Positions 19,328-29,544 of a DNA stretch of 64,000 nt are shown one piece after another. How positions within the stretch are numbered: position 1 is the first letter of the stretch; each line of letters starts with the position of its first letter. Under the pieces are notes generated by a model, which was not told the DNA's origin, made no database searches, and saw nothing but the letters and a program-made list of their open reading frames with translations. Position numbers and translations under genes: made by a program. The DNA comes from Phycisphaerales bacterium (GTDB taxonomy: Bacteria; Planctomycetota; Phycisphaerae; Phycisphaerales; UBA5793): contig JADZAS010000013.1 in assembly GCA_020852515.1 (NCBI GenBank), positions 558,001-622,000 on the forward strand, given 5' to 3'.

Positions 19328-19352
19328 GGCCCACGTTCAGCGAACGTGGGCC
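19328..19352 (-). terminator. Hairpin downstream of the S1 gene
   Basis: GGCCCACGTTC-AGC-GAACGTGGGCC is a perfect 11-bp stem with a 3-base loop, 28 bases after the S1 stop. On the minus strand it is followed by TCTTCAT, a weak U-rich run, so it is probably an intrinsic terminator or an mRNA 3' end barrier. Confidence 0.6.
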
Positions 19353-19380
19353 CCTGTAAAAGCGAAACTGGCGACTTGAT

Positions 19381-21150
<1,770 letters not shown>

Positions 21151-21588
21151 GGAGTTACCACTTCTGCGATATGCAAAAACAACAGAGTTGCCCCGAACAG
21201 AAGCGGCCCGGCTTCCAAAACCGGGTGAAACCGCATTCGAAGGGCATTCGAATAGGATAGCGCCGCCGGCCGAGTTCGTCCTCGATTCCGGGAGCTGGTT
21301 CGGGCAGCGGCACGGGGCAGCGTTGCGAGAGTCCGGCAGGCCGTATCGGGCCAAAGTCCTCGTATTTGTTCAGAGCGGGGGAATCGAGGCGCAGTTTTTG
21401 CTAAATCGGGTGAAATCCACTTTCATTTCGCCATCTTCGGCGCATAATGTTGCCCGAGGGGATCATCTCGCGCTTCGGCGGTCCTCATGTCGTACCGCCC
21501 GTTCGCATCTGCCAGGAGCCGATTCAGGCCGAGGCACACATTCGCGAGCGACCGGGTGCACCGTAGCGCGGGTTCGGGAGAGATAGCC
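21151..21588. other. Intergenic region between divergent rpsA and sugar transferase genes
   Basis: About 440 bases without a supported gene. It must carry the rpsA promoter and leader and the promoter of the rightward gene. Possible -10 boxes are TATCCT on the minus strand near 21250-21260 and CATAAT on the plus strand near 21440, but neither has a convincing -35. A short rightward ORF from 21149 looks like non-coding sequence. Confidence 0.4.
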
Positions 21589-23607
21589 TTGACAGGCTTT
21601 GGGTCGATTCAACTTTCCGCTGCGGTGGCGGCTGCCGCGTGTCTGCTCTGTCCGCTTGCCGGGCGCCTGATCATCAAGTGGCAGGCGCCGGATGGCTGGC
21701 GCCGGCCGCTGCATCCTGCGCTGCTGTTTCTGGCTTTGTGCCTGCTGGGCGGCGCGACGATGGTGGTCGGCTGGGCGGACACCTTCACCCGCGCCGACGC
21801 CGTCATGCTCGCCGTCATCAGCCTGGCCATCGGCTTTGGGCTGACGGGTGAGCGCTTCCTCGCCCGCCGCGCCGTCAAGGTGACAGCCCAGTTTGTACTC
21901 GCCTGCATGATCGCCCTCGTCGGCGTGCACCTGCCGGTAACCGCCGGCGCGTATCCCGTCATCGACGGCCTGTGCACGGTGCTGCTCATCGTGGGGCTGC
22001 TCAATCTGCTGGTCGTCATCAACTTCCTTGACGGCCTGACTTCGCTGGTCGTCTTTCTGCTCTCATCGTGCTCGGCGATCATCCTCAACCTGAGCATGGG
22101 CACCGGCCAGCTGGGCGATCCGGCGGGGGTGGTGTTTGCCTTGTCGCTGTGCGGATTGAGCCTGTGGTTCTTCATCTACTCGCGGCCGAGTTCAAAAGCG
22201 TACGTCGGCGACTACGGCACGATGATGCTCAACATCGGCCTGGGCCTGCTGCTCATCCGCATCGCCGTGGTGCGCGATGAAGTGCTTTCGGGCGCGGTGT
22301 TCAACAGCCCCGCTCTGCTGCTTCCCCTGCTGCTCACCATTCCGCTGCTGCTGGCAAGCGTGCACCGCGAGCAGAAGGCGTTCTTCCGCCGCTCGCGCCT
22401 GGCGCTGATCCTCATTCTGCTGGGCCACCTGCCCTACCTGCTGCCCCTGCTGACGGATTCGCCCAACCGCGTGATCATGACCGCGAGCCTGATGATCGGC
22501 TCGGTCATTCTGTGGACCGGCGTGGTCACGCAGGGCCGGATGCTGCGCGGCTGGTCGATGCGGTGCATGGCCGAACCGATCGCCGACACGATCTGGATCG
22601 CCGCGCGCATGCTCATCGTGAGCCTGGTCGTGGCGTGGCTGTTTGGCATCAGCGCGTGGGTGGTGGTCGGCTCGGTCGTGGCGACCAGCGGCCTGCTCAT
22701 GCTCCAGGTCGCCTTCTGGCGCCGGAACATAGACGCGGAGGAACTGCCCGAAGTGGTCATCTTCGGCCGGCACGAGGATTACCGCAAGGCCCAGTTCATC
22801 TTCCTCAACTGCGAAGACCTGTTCGGCCGGCGGCGGGCCCGGCGATCGCGCATCGGGCTCAACTCCAAGCACCTGCGCAGCGAGGTCATGGCCGAACTCA
22901 AGGCCGGGCACACCTGCCTCATCCTCGCGCGCACAGCCCGAGCGTCGCTGCTGGGCCTGCAAAGCTACGAGGATCTTATCTTCGCCGGCGACTGCCTGCT
23001 GCTGCGCCACCTTGACGAGACGATTCGGCCGCGGCGCATCCCGCACGTCGTCGATTTCATGCAGGACGCCACTCACCGGTTGGCCGCGCTCATCGGCATC
23101 CTCTTCTTCGCGCCGGTGTGCCTCGCGGTCGCGGCGGCGATCCGGCTCGAAGACGGCGGGCCGATCTTCTTCCGCCAGCGGCGCCTCGGCCAGAGCGGCA
23201 GGCGCTTCACGCTCTACAAGTTCCGCTCCATGCGAGTCGATGCGCCACGCTACGGCGAGAGCCCGACGACCAGCGCCGACGCCCGCGTCACCCGCGTCGG
23301 CCGCATCATCCGCAAACTGAGCATCGACGAACTGCCCCAACTCATCAACGTGCTGCGGGGCGACATGCGGCTGGTCGGTCCGCGGCCCGAAATGCCCTTC
23401 ATCTGCTCGCGCTACACGCCGCATCAGCGCCAGCGCCTGCTCGTTCCCGCCGGCGTGACCGGCCTTTGGCAGATCAGCCCGCATCGCAACGCGCCGATCC
23501 ACGATCACGTCGAATATGACCTCGCCTACGCGCAGGCGCGCGGGCCGGTTCTCGACGCGGCTGTGATCATCGCCACGCTGCTCAGCGCGCTCAAGAGCGG
23601 GTTCTGA
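21589..23607 (+). CDS. Membrane fusion of WecA/MraY-like GT4 domain and bacterial sugar transferase
   Basis: 672 aa from TTG 21589, which has GGGAGAG a few bases upstream; an in-frame ATG at 21487 is less convincing. The N-terminal ~400 residues are multi-spanning and look like the WecA/MraY (glycosyltransferase 4) family. They carry NFLDGLTSL near residue 145 and AYVGDYGTMML near 204, the counterparts of N-x-x-D-G-x-x-G-L and F-x-G-D-x-G-S. The Asp pair usual before them is replaced by GLTGERF (~84). The last ~180 residues form a complete polyprenyl-phosphate sugar-1-phosphate transferase (FRQRRLGQSGRRFTLYKFRSM, LSIDELPQLINVLRGDM, LVGPRPEMP, VTGLWQIS). It probably starts polysaccharide assembly on a lipid carrier. 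Confidence 0.82.
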   Translation: MTGFGSIQLSAAVAAAACLLCPLAGRLIIKWQAPDGWRRPLHPALLFLALCLLGGATMVVGWADTFTRADAVMLAVISLAIGFGLTGERFLARRAVKVTAQFVLACMIALVGVHLPVTAGAYPVIDGLCTVLLIVGLLNLLVVINFLDGLTSLVVFLLSSCSAIILNLSMGTGQLGDPAGVVFALSLCGLSLWFFIYSRPSSKAYVGDYGTMMLNIGLGLLLIRIAVVRDEVLSGAVFNSPALLLPLLLTIPLLLASVHREQKAFFRRSRLALILILLGHLPYLLPLLTDSPNRVIMTASLMIGSVILWTGVVTQGRMLRGWSMRCMAEPIADTIWIAARMLIVSLVVAWLFGISAWVVVGSVVATSGLLMLQVAFWRRNIDAEELPEVVIFGRHEDYRKAQFIFLNCEDLFGRRRARRSRIGLNSKHLRSEVMAELKAGHTCLILARTARASLLGLQSYEDLIFAGDCLLLRHLDETIRPRRIPHVVDFMQDATHRLAALIGILFFAPVCLAVAAAIRLEDGGPIFFRQRRLGQSGRRFTLYKFRSMRVDAPRYGESPTTSADARVTRVGRIIRKLSIDELPQLINVLRGDMRLVGPRPEMPFICSRYTPHQRQRLLVPAGVTGLWQISPHRNAPIHDHVEYDLAYAQARGPVLDAAVIIATLLSALKSGF

Positions 23608-23721
23608 TTTACATTCCAACCGCCTCCCACCTGGATCGCCGCCTGCAGGCGGTCGCTGGCACCCGCCCCGCCGCCGGTGTACCGTTTCGCTTTGTCCGAA
23701 CCTGCGGCGGAAGGAACCGAA

Positions 23722-24699
23722 ATGACCAGTGCCGTCGATCGCACCCACGTGCTGCGCGAGCAAACCTATGACTCGATCCTCGGCGTGATCGGCAATACGC
23801 CAATGATCCGCCTGAACCACCTGGCGCCCGAAGGCGGTGCGACGGTGTATCTCAAACTCGAGTTCCTCAACCCGCTGGCGAGCGTAAAAGACCGCATCGG
23901 TCTGGCGATGATCGAAGCGGGCGAGCGCGATGGTCGAATCAATGCCCAGACGCACATCATCGAACCCACCAGCGGCAACACCGGCATCGCCCTCGCGTTC
24001 GTCTGTGCCGCCCGCGGCTACCGGCTGACGCTGACGATGCCCGAGTCGATGAGCCTCGAACGACGCGCGATGCTGCGGCACCTGGGAGCGACCATCGTGC
24101 TCACGCCGGCGGCCCAGGGCATGGGCGGCGCCATTGAGCGGGCCCGCGATCTTGTCGCCGCCGACTCCAATGCGTTCATGCCTCAGCAGTTTGACAATCC
24201 GGCCAACCCGGCAATTCACGAGATGACGACGGGGCCGGAGATCTGGGAGGATTCCGGCCGCGACATCGACGCCATCGTGGCCGGCGTGGGAACGGGCGGG
24301 ACCATCACGGGCGTGACGCGTTTCATCCGCCGGCACAATGCGGACTTCAAGGCGATCGCCGTGGAGCCGGCGGACTCGCCGGTGATCTCGGGCGGCAAGC
24401 CGGGCCTGCACAAGATCCAGGGCATCGGGGCCGGATTCATCCCGCGGAACCTCGACACGACGCTTCTCAACGAGACCGTCACGGTGACCAACGACGAGGC
24501 GTTCGAGTGGAGTCGGCGGCTGGCGCGGCACGAGGGCATTCTGGGCGGCATCAGCACCGGCGCCAACGTGTGCGCAGCGCTGCGCGTGGCCGCGCGTCCT
24601 GAGTATCGCGGCCGGAAGATCGTGACGATTGCATGCAGTTTCGGCGAGCGCTACCTGAGCACGCCGCTGTTTGCCGGCGAGACCGATCCGCGGCCGTAG
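23722..24699 (+). CDS. cysK: Cysteine synthase (O-acetylserine sulfhydrylase)
   Basis: 325 aa, PLP-dependent, cytoplasmic; makes cysteine from O-acetylserine and sulfide. The PLP lysine is in NPLASVKDRIGLAMI. The substrate/phosphate loops are EPTSGNTGIALAF and GVGTGGTITGVTRF. The C-terminal S of CSFGERYLSTPLF contacts PLP. ATG 23722 follows GGAAGGAACC. The residue pattern fits CysK; a CysM-type or cystathionine beta-synthase-like enzyme is possible but there is no CBS domain. It stands alone and ends at a strong terminator. Confidence 0.92.
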   Translation: MTSAVDRTHVLREQTYDSILGVIGNTPMIRLNHLAPEGGATVYLKLEFLNPLASVKDRIGLAMIEAGERDGRINAQTHIIEPTSGNTGIALAFVCAARGYRLTLTMPESMSLERRAMLRHLGATIVLTPAAQGMGGAIERARDLVAADSNAFMPQQFDNPANPAIHEMTTGPEIWEDSGRDIDAIVAGVGTGGTITGVTRFIRRHNADFKAIAVEPADSPVISGGKPGLHKIQGIGAGFIPRNLDTTLLNETVTVTNDEAFEWSRRLARHEGILGGISTGANVCAALRVAARPEYRGRKIVTIACSFGERYLSTPLFAGETDPRP

Positions 24700-24716
24700 C
24701 GGCGCAGAAAACGAAC

Positions 24717-24743
24717 GGCGCCCCGAACGGGGGTCGGGGCGCC
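24717..24743. terminator. Terminator hairpin between convergent cysK and fibro-slime genes
   Basis: GGCGCCCCGA (24717-24726) pairs perfectly with TCGGGGCGCC (24734-24743) around a 7-base loop. There is no clear T-run on the plus side. AAAAC precedes the stem, giving a short U-run for the minus strand, so it may serve both convergent genes. Confidence 0.6.
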
Positions 24744-24799
24744 GCGAGTGTCGATCCTCCAACAACCGGCCCGCATGGACAGGCCGCGATCGCTGTGCA

Positions 24800-25672
24800 T
24801 CAGTCGTACAGAGCGCTGACGGTCGGCATGGTGTCCGATTCGAGTTGGAGGCTCGTATCAATCCGGAAGTTCGACTCGGTGCGGTGGCGTTCGGCGAAGA
24901 AGAAGTCCAGAGTGCAGGCCTGGCCGTCGGTCAGGTCGAGACGATCGAGTTCGACCACCTGGTTGACCTTGCCGTGGACGCCGCCGATGTCAATGACAAG
25001 TTCGCCATTGATGAACACCCACACGTCGTCGTCGCCGTAGAAGGAGAACACCTGGCCGGCGCCTTCCTTGTAGGTGAACTTTGTGTGCAGCTCCATGGTG
25101 AAGTGGAAGTTGTGGTCCGGCGAGCCGCCCGAGTTGCCGTACAGCTGGTGGTCGATCGGGAAGAACGAAGTGTTCTGATAGGTGTAGATGGGCATCTCTT
25201 CCGTGCCGCCCGACTTGGTCAGGGTGACGGTGATGGGCTGGCTGAGATTCAGGCCCGGCACGTCGCGGTACCACTGGGCGAAGGATTCGGCGGACGTGAT
25301 GCCGCCCTTGTCTACGGCCGAACCGAGGCTGCCGGCGGTGTCGCCCATCGAATGGTCGTAGAGCGCGGGCAGGATGGCCTGGCCGGCCGCGTTGCGCCAC
25401 TGGCTGAGCACCTTGTGGCCGCCGCCAACAAAGACGGGCTTACGCTCTTCATCGAGCACCGATGAGATGTTGCCCATGTAGTGGCCGTAGCCGCCTGCGG
25501 GCACCGCTTCGAAGTCGGGATGGCCGCCGTTCTTGGTGCGCTCGATGAAGTCGCGGACGACGCCGGACAGTTCGAGCGTCTCCGGCGGACCTTCTTGCGC
25601 CAGCAGTGCGCCCGTTGGCGCGAGAAGGCCCATTCCCACGATCGCGAACAAGGCTTGGTTGCGTTTCATCAT
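24800..25672 (-). CDS. Secreted fibro-slime domain protein
   Basis: 290 aa with signal peptide (LFAIVGMGLLAPTGALLA-Q). The body is a single fibro-slime domain (PA14-like fold). It opens with LSGVVRDFIERTKNGGHPDF and closes with FSFYGDDDVWVFINGELVID, IGGVHG and LDFFFAERHRTESNFRIDTS. Such domains occur in Fibrobacter and Myxobacteria surface or slime proteins and in planctomycetes; they are presumed carbohydrate- or Ca-binding. The GDDDVWVFING motif is complete. No anchor or sorting tail follows, so it may be released. Start ATG 25672, or the next codon. Confidence 0.85.
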   Translation of the reverse strand: MMKRNQALFAIVGMGLLAPTGALLAQEGPPETLELSGVVRDFIERTKNGGHPDFEAVPAGGYGHYMGNISSVLDEERKPVFVGGGHKVLSQWRNAAGQAILPALYDHSMGDTAGSLGSAVDKGGITSAESFAQWYRDVPGLNLSQPITVTLTKSGGTEEMPIYTYQNTSFFPIDHQLYGNSGGSPDHNFHFTMELHTKFTYKEGAGQVFSFYGDDDVWVFINGELVIDIGGVHGKVNQVVELDRLDLTDGQACTLDFFFAERHRTESNFRIDTSLQLESDTMPTVSALYD

Positions 25673-25929
25673 TGCTTCCTTCCATCAACAGATCAGACTG
25701 CAAGGCTTTGACAAGGCCTTCTCAATCCAACACCCTCCAATGTACAATTCATTGCCGCGCCTTGCCGGGCGTGAAGATCAGAAAGCCGGCGAATGGCGTG
25801 AAGCCGTAACGCCTGTGCCGCCTGGCGAAACTTCCCGCGATTCCTGCAGCCGCAGAGGCCTCCCGGACGATGCAATGGCGTTCGGACGCGATAGGATGTG
25901 CACGGCCAGGCGAACTGAGCGGGGCGATT

Positions 25930-27258
25930 ATGGATACCTTTGTCATCGAAGGCGGGCGACGCCTCAAGGGGCGACTGACGGTCAGCGGGTCCAAGAACGC
26001 GACCCTGCCGATCATGGCGGCCGCGCTGCTCACGGATCAGCCGCTCACGCTGCGCGATGTGCCCGACCTGCGCGATCTGAGCAACATGCGGGGATTGCTC
26101 ACCGAGCTCGGCTGCGACGTTCAGCAGGACGGCAACCTCACCCGGCTCCACGTCGTCGATGAGACCGCCAGCCACGCCCGATACGAAATCGTCCGCACCA
26201 TGCGCGCGAGCATCTGCATTCTCGGACCGCTGCTGGCCCGCCGCAAAAAGGTCCGCGTCTCGATGCCCGGCGGCTGCGCCATCGGTGACCGGCCGGTCGA
26301 TCTGCACCTGCGCGGCCTGCGCGCGCTCGGGGCCGATATCCACCTCGAAGGCGGCGACATCGTCGCCACCGCCGAGGAACTCACCGGCGCGACGATCTTC
26401 CTCGGCGGGCCGGCGGGCTCGACGGTTCTCGGAACCGCCAACGTCATGTCCGCCGCCACGCTCGCCAGGGGCACCACCACAATAGAGTGCGCCGCGTGCG
26501 AGCCGGAGATCGTCAACCTCGCCGACACGCTCATCGCCATGGGCGCCCGCATCGAAGGCGCCGGCACGCCGCGCATCACGATTCATGGCGTCGATGAACT
26601 CGGACCCGCCGAGATGCGCATCATGCCCGATCGCATCGAAGCCGGCACGTACATGATCGCCTCGGCCATCACCAACGGCCAGGTCACCATCGACAACTGC
26701 CCGCTCGATGCGCTGCTCGCGGTGCTCGACCGGCTCGAGGAGATCGGCGTGTCGGTGACCCGCCTCGACCCAGCTCAGCCGGCCAGCCGCTGCAGCGTGA
26801 TGGTCGAGACGAGCCGGCGTCTCAACCCCGTGCAGGTGACGACCCAGCCTCATCCGGGCTTCCCGACGGACCTGCAGGCCCAGACGATGGCGCTGCTGTG
26901 CCTGGCGGACGGCAACAGCATCGTGACCGAGCGCATCTACGAGCAGCGCTTTCTGCACGTGGCGGAGTTGAGCCGCATGGGCGCGAGCCTTCACCGCCAG
27001 GGTTCGACCGTGGTGGTTTCAGGCGTGCCGCACCTCATCGGAGCGCCTGTGATGGCCAGCGATCTGCGCGCCTCGGCTTCGCTGGTTCTGGCCGGTCTCG
27101 CGGCCCGCGGCCGCACCGTCATCTACCGCGTCTACCACCTCGACCGCGGCTACCAGCGGATGGAAGAGCGCCTGCGGGCGCTGGGCGCTTCCATCGAGCG
27201 CGTGCCCGAAGACCAGGTGCCCAGCGACGTGGCGCACGCCGCCGGCGCCGCCGGCTGA
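25930..27258 (+). CDS. murA: UDP-N-acetylglucosamine 1-carboxyvinyltransferase
   Basis: 442 aa. It transfers enolpyruvate from PEP to UDP-GlcNAc, the first committed step of peptidoglycan synthesis, in the cytoplasm. Conserved K22 is in SGSKNATLPI. The catalytic cysteine is C116 in MPGGCAIGDRPVDLH, so the enzyme should be of the fosfomycin-sensitive type. The C-terminal active-site Asp is in HPGFPTDLQAQ. ATG 25930 gives the standard N-terminus (MDTFVIEGGRRLKGRLTVSG). It shows that this organism makes a wall precursor. Confidence 0.95.
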   Translation: MDTFVIEGGRRLKGRLTVSGSKNATLPIMAAALLTDQPLTLRDVPDLRDLSNMRGLLTELGCDVQQDGNLTRLHVVDETASHARYEIVRTMRASICILGPLLARRKKVRVSMPGGCAIGDRPVDLHLRGLRALGADIHLEGGDIVATAEELTGATIFLGGPAGSTVLGTANVMSAATLARGTTTIECAACEPEIVNLADTLIAMGARIEGAGTPRITIHGVDELGPAEMRIMPDRIEAGTYMIASAITNGQVTIDNCPLDALLAVLDRLEEIGVSVTRLDPAQPASRCSVMVETSRRLNPVQVTTQPHPGFPTDLQAQTMALLCLADGNSIVTERIYEQRFLHVAELSRMGASLHRQGSTVVVSGVPHLIGAPVMASDLRASASLVLAGLAARGRTVIYRVYHLDRGYQRMEERLRALGASIERVPEDQVPSDVAHAAGAAG

Positions 27259-27379
27259 TCGCCAGCAGGCGCCACCACCCGACGGATCGCAATTGGCAGC
27301 GGCGTCTCGGCTGATGCAGGGGTAACATTGCCCCACAATCTGGCCTGAGCTGCTCAGCACTGTCACCCAAAGACCCTGG

Positions 27380-28213
27380 ATGGATTTTGCGATGACGACG
27401 GCGCCGAAGATGGATATGCCCGCACTGCCCCGACCTGCCGCTCAATCCGATCTGACGCGGACGCGGATCCACGATCTGCCCGTCGTTGTCTGGCTCGGCC
27501 TGCCGCTGGCTCTTGTGGCGCTGCGACTTCTCTCACCGATGCTCGGGCTGGAACGCTGGGAGATGATCATGTCCGACGAATTCGGGCTTGTCGAACTGTG
27601 CACCGCGGCGGTGCTTGTGTTCGGCATCATCATCGCCTGCATGATCATGCGACGCCGTCGCTCGCTGCCCCGGCTGGCAAGCGTGGCGATGGCGCTGGGC
27701 GGATTGAGCGTGCACTACTTTCTGGGTGAGGAGATCAGTTGGGGACAGCACTATCTCGGTTATGCCACGCCCGAGAGCATCGCAAGCCTGAACTCGCAGG
27801 AAGAGTTCAATCTGCACAATCTTGATCTGCCGGTCGATCTCTTCGACAACATTCCCCGGCAGATCATGCTCATCGCCACGTTTATTGGAGGCGTCTTCCT
27901 GCCTCTGCTTTGGCGCCAGCGCCTGGAGCGGCCCGAGGCGCGCCAGACGCTCGAATACTGGATCGTTCCCAACTATCGACTGGTTCCGATCTCCCTGCTC
28001 GCCGTGTTCTCCAACATTCCCGCCAAGTTGATTGGCGAAGACGCGTCCGGAGCGTTTGCCGAGGGGTCATACCTGTCCATGGTGTTCCTCCTCGACATCG
28101 GCGAAACCAAGGAACTTGCCTTCGCGGGCGTGATGACGCTCTATCTCTTGTCCGTTCTGCTGCGCGTCCGATCACTTCCCTCGCAACAAGCGACAGACGC
28201 TTCGACATCCTGA
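27380..28213 (+). CDS. Multi-spanning membrane protein of unknown function (EEISWGQ motif)
   Basis: 277 aa with about six predicted membrane helices (VVVWLGLPLALVALRLLSPM, LCTAAVLVFGIIIACMIM, others near 165-185, 205-220 and 240-262). Between helices lies a conserved-looking stretch, HYFLGEEISWGQHYLGYATP and then NSQEEFNLHNLDL, rich in Glu/His/Trp/Asn. I have the impression that this EEISWGQ...NLHNL pattern recurs in unnamed bacterial membrane proteins. The acidic and His residues could bind metal or substrate. ATG 27392 is an alternative start. It follows murA by 121 bases. Confidence 0.65.
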   Translation: MDFAMTTAPKMDMPALPRPAAQSDLTRTRIHDLPVVVWLGLPLALVALRLLSPMLGLERWEMIMSDEFGLVELCTAAVLVFGIIIACMIMRRRRSLPRLASVAMALGGLSVHYFLGEEISWGQHYLGYATPESIASLNSQEEFNLHNLDLPVDLFDNIPRQIMLIATFIGGVFLPLLWRQRLERPEARQTLEYWIVPNYRLVPISLLAVFSNIPAKLIGEDASGAFAEGSYLSMVFLLDIGETKELAFAGVMTLYLLSVLLRVRSLPSQQATDASTS

Positions 28214-28300
28214 CCTGAGGCAGCCGGCCGGATCCATCGGCTCCCTCCAACGGCCAGAGCCTCTCACCCGCTCGCCCCGTCACGCGCTCACCTCCGCGGC

Positions 28301-28573
28301 TTACTCTTCGTCAAAACCTCGCTCGACGAGTTCGATGAGCGCCTTCAGGGCCTCGCGGCAGTCTTGCCCGCTCACTTCGATGGTCAATTCCGTGCCTTTG
28401 GTGGCGGCGAGCATCATCATCTGCATGATCGACTTGCCATCGACCTTTTGCGCATCGCGGCGGACGCAGACGTCGGACTTGAAGTTGCTGGCGGTTTCGA
28501 CAAAGGACATCGCCGGACGGGCGTGGAGTCCGAGCCGGTTGCGGATGATCACTTTGGCCGTGGCGTTGGACAA
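28301..28573 (-). CDS. HPr-family phosphocarrier protein
   Basis: 90 aa. HPr passes phosphate from Enzyme I to EIIA proteins. The phosphorylated His is H17 in NRLGLHARPAM. A regulatory Ser (S48) is present in DGKSIMQMMML, so HPr kinase control is possible. I chose TTG 28573 because GGAGG lies 9 bases upstream and the product has the standard HPr length; the longer frame from 28651 adds a non-homologous Arg/Pro-rich leader. It is the last gene of an hpf-EIIA-HPr cluster with no sugar permease nearby, so regulation is its likely job. Confidence 0.9.
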   Translation of the reverse strand: MSNATAKVIIRNRLGLHARPAMSFVETASNFKSDVCVRRDAQKVDGKSIMQMMMLAATKGTELTIEVSGQDCREALKALIELVERGFDEE

Positions 28574-28582
28574 GCGCCGAAA

Positions 28583-28587
28583 CCTCC
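28583..28587 (-). promoter_or_regulatory. Ribosome binding site deciding the HPr TTG start
   Basis: The minus strand reads GGAGG here, 9 bases before TTG 28573. It supports the non-ATG start over the ATG at 28651. Confidence 0.6.
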
Positions 28588-28669
28588 GGGGGAGACTGCA
28601 TCTCGGCCGGCAGACACGAGCCGGCCGCTCGGGATGGCGTGCGATGATCACCTGACTCGGCGCGGCCGC

Positions 28670-29143
28670 TCAGCCCAGTTGCTGGTTATCCGCTTCGCGA
28701 ATCAGGGTAATGATGTCGTCCACGCTCGAAACCTGGCGCAGGAATCGACGGAACGTATCCTGGCTGAGGTTCTGGAAGATGATCTCCATGGCCCGCAGGT
28801 GATCTTCGGGCTGATCACCCGGGCTCAGCAGCAGCACCACGGAGTAGACCGGCTGACGGTCGAGGGCGTTGAAATCGACGCCCTTGCTGCTCACGCCGAT
28901 CGTGGCGGCCATGCGCTTGACCGACGCGTGCTTGACGTGAGGGACGGCGACGCCCTTGCCGAATCCCGTCGAGCCGCGCCGCTCGCGCTCGAGGATGGCC
29001 TCGATGAGTTCGTCGCGGTGACCTTTCTCAACGACGCCGGCGGCCAGCAGGGCGTCCACCAACTCCGCCACCACCTCGTCGCGGGTGACCGCCGCGAGAG
29101 ACGGCACCAGAGCCGACTCGACCATGATCTCGTGCAATTTCAT
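28670..29143 (-). CDS. PTS EIIA (fructose/nitrogen-type, PtsN-like)
   Basis: 157 aa, soluble, single EIIA type-2 domain. The phosphoryl-accepting His is H69 in GFGKGVAVPHVKHASV; RERRGSTG precedes it as in PtsN. No EIIB or EIIC gene is nearby. The placement between HPF and HPr mirrors the hpf-ptsN-npr part of the proteobacterial rpoN region, which points to a regulatory nitrogen-PTS-like role rather than sugar uptake. Start ATG 29143. Confidence 0.9.
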   Translation of the reverse strand: MKLHEIMVESALVPSLAAVTRDEVVAELVDALLAAGVVEKGHRDELIEAILERERRGSTGFGKGVAVPHVKHASVKRMAATIGVSSKGVDFNALDRQPVYSVVLLLSPGDQPEDHLRAMEIIFQNLSQDTFRRFLRQVSSVDDIITLIREADNQQLG

Positions 29144-29174
29144 TGGCGATTGTACCCCGATTCCCAGCCCCGCA

Positions 29175-29477
29175 TCAGCCCGGATGCTTGCGGTTGCGCG
29201 TCATCTCCTTGTACTCCGCCAGCTGCCGGCTCAACTTATCGACGACGGAGTCCAGGCAGGCATGATAGTCCATGCCGTGCTCGCGACCGATGAACGGATC
29301 ATGCCGGTCCACGTGGGCGATGACTTCGATCTCGAATTCGCGGCCGGGCTTGTCGATGACGACATCCACCTGCTGGATGCGATCGTAATAGCGGGTGAGC
29401 CGGTCGCACTTCTTGGAGGCGTAATCCTCCATGGCGGCACTGACGTCGAGATGCTTTCCCGTCACAGTGATCTGCAT
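29175..29477 (-). CDS. hpf: Ribosome hibernation promoting factor, short form
   Basis: 100 aa. It has the HPF/RaiA beta-alpha-beta-beta-beta-alpha pattern: MQITVTGKHLDVSAAMEDYA, then KKCDRLTRYYDRIQQVDVVI, then DYHACLDSVVDKLSRQLAEY. It binds the 30S subunit and silences ribosomes in starvation. The length is that of short HPF, without the dimerising C-terminal domain of long HPF. EIIA follows 31 bases downstream in the same direction, and HPr after that. Confidence 0.92.
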   Translation of the reverse strand: MQITVTGKHLDVSAAMEDYASKKCDRLTRYYDRIQQVDVVIDKPGREFEIEVIAHVDRHDPFIGREHGMDYHACLDSVVDKLSRQLAEYKEMTRNRKHPG

Positions 29478-29544
29478 GTCTGAATCCTTAGCACCGGATT
29501 AGCGGGTTTGTCAACACGGTTGAGTCTCTGCTTTGCGAACCCCT

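Noticed and set aside
23639-23652. Palindrome CCGCCTGCAGGCGG, also partly present near 57205
   Set aside because: Short GC-rich palindromes of this kind are expected by chance here and one copy is inside a gene.
22192-24861. 889-codon minus-strand frame opposite the sugar transferase and cysK
   Set aside because: Long only because of high GC in the third position; amino-acid composition is not protein-like and two clear genes lie opposite.
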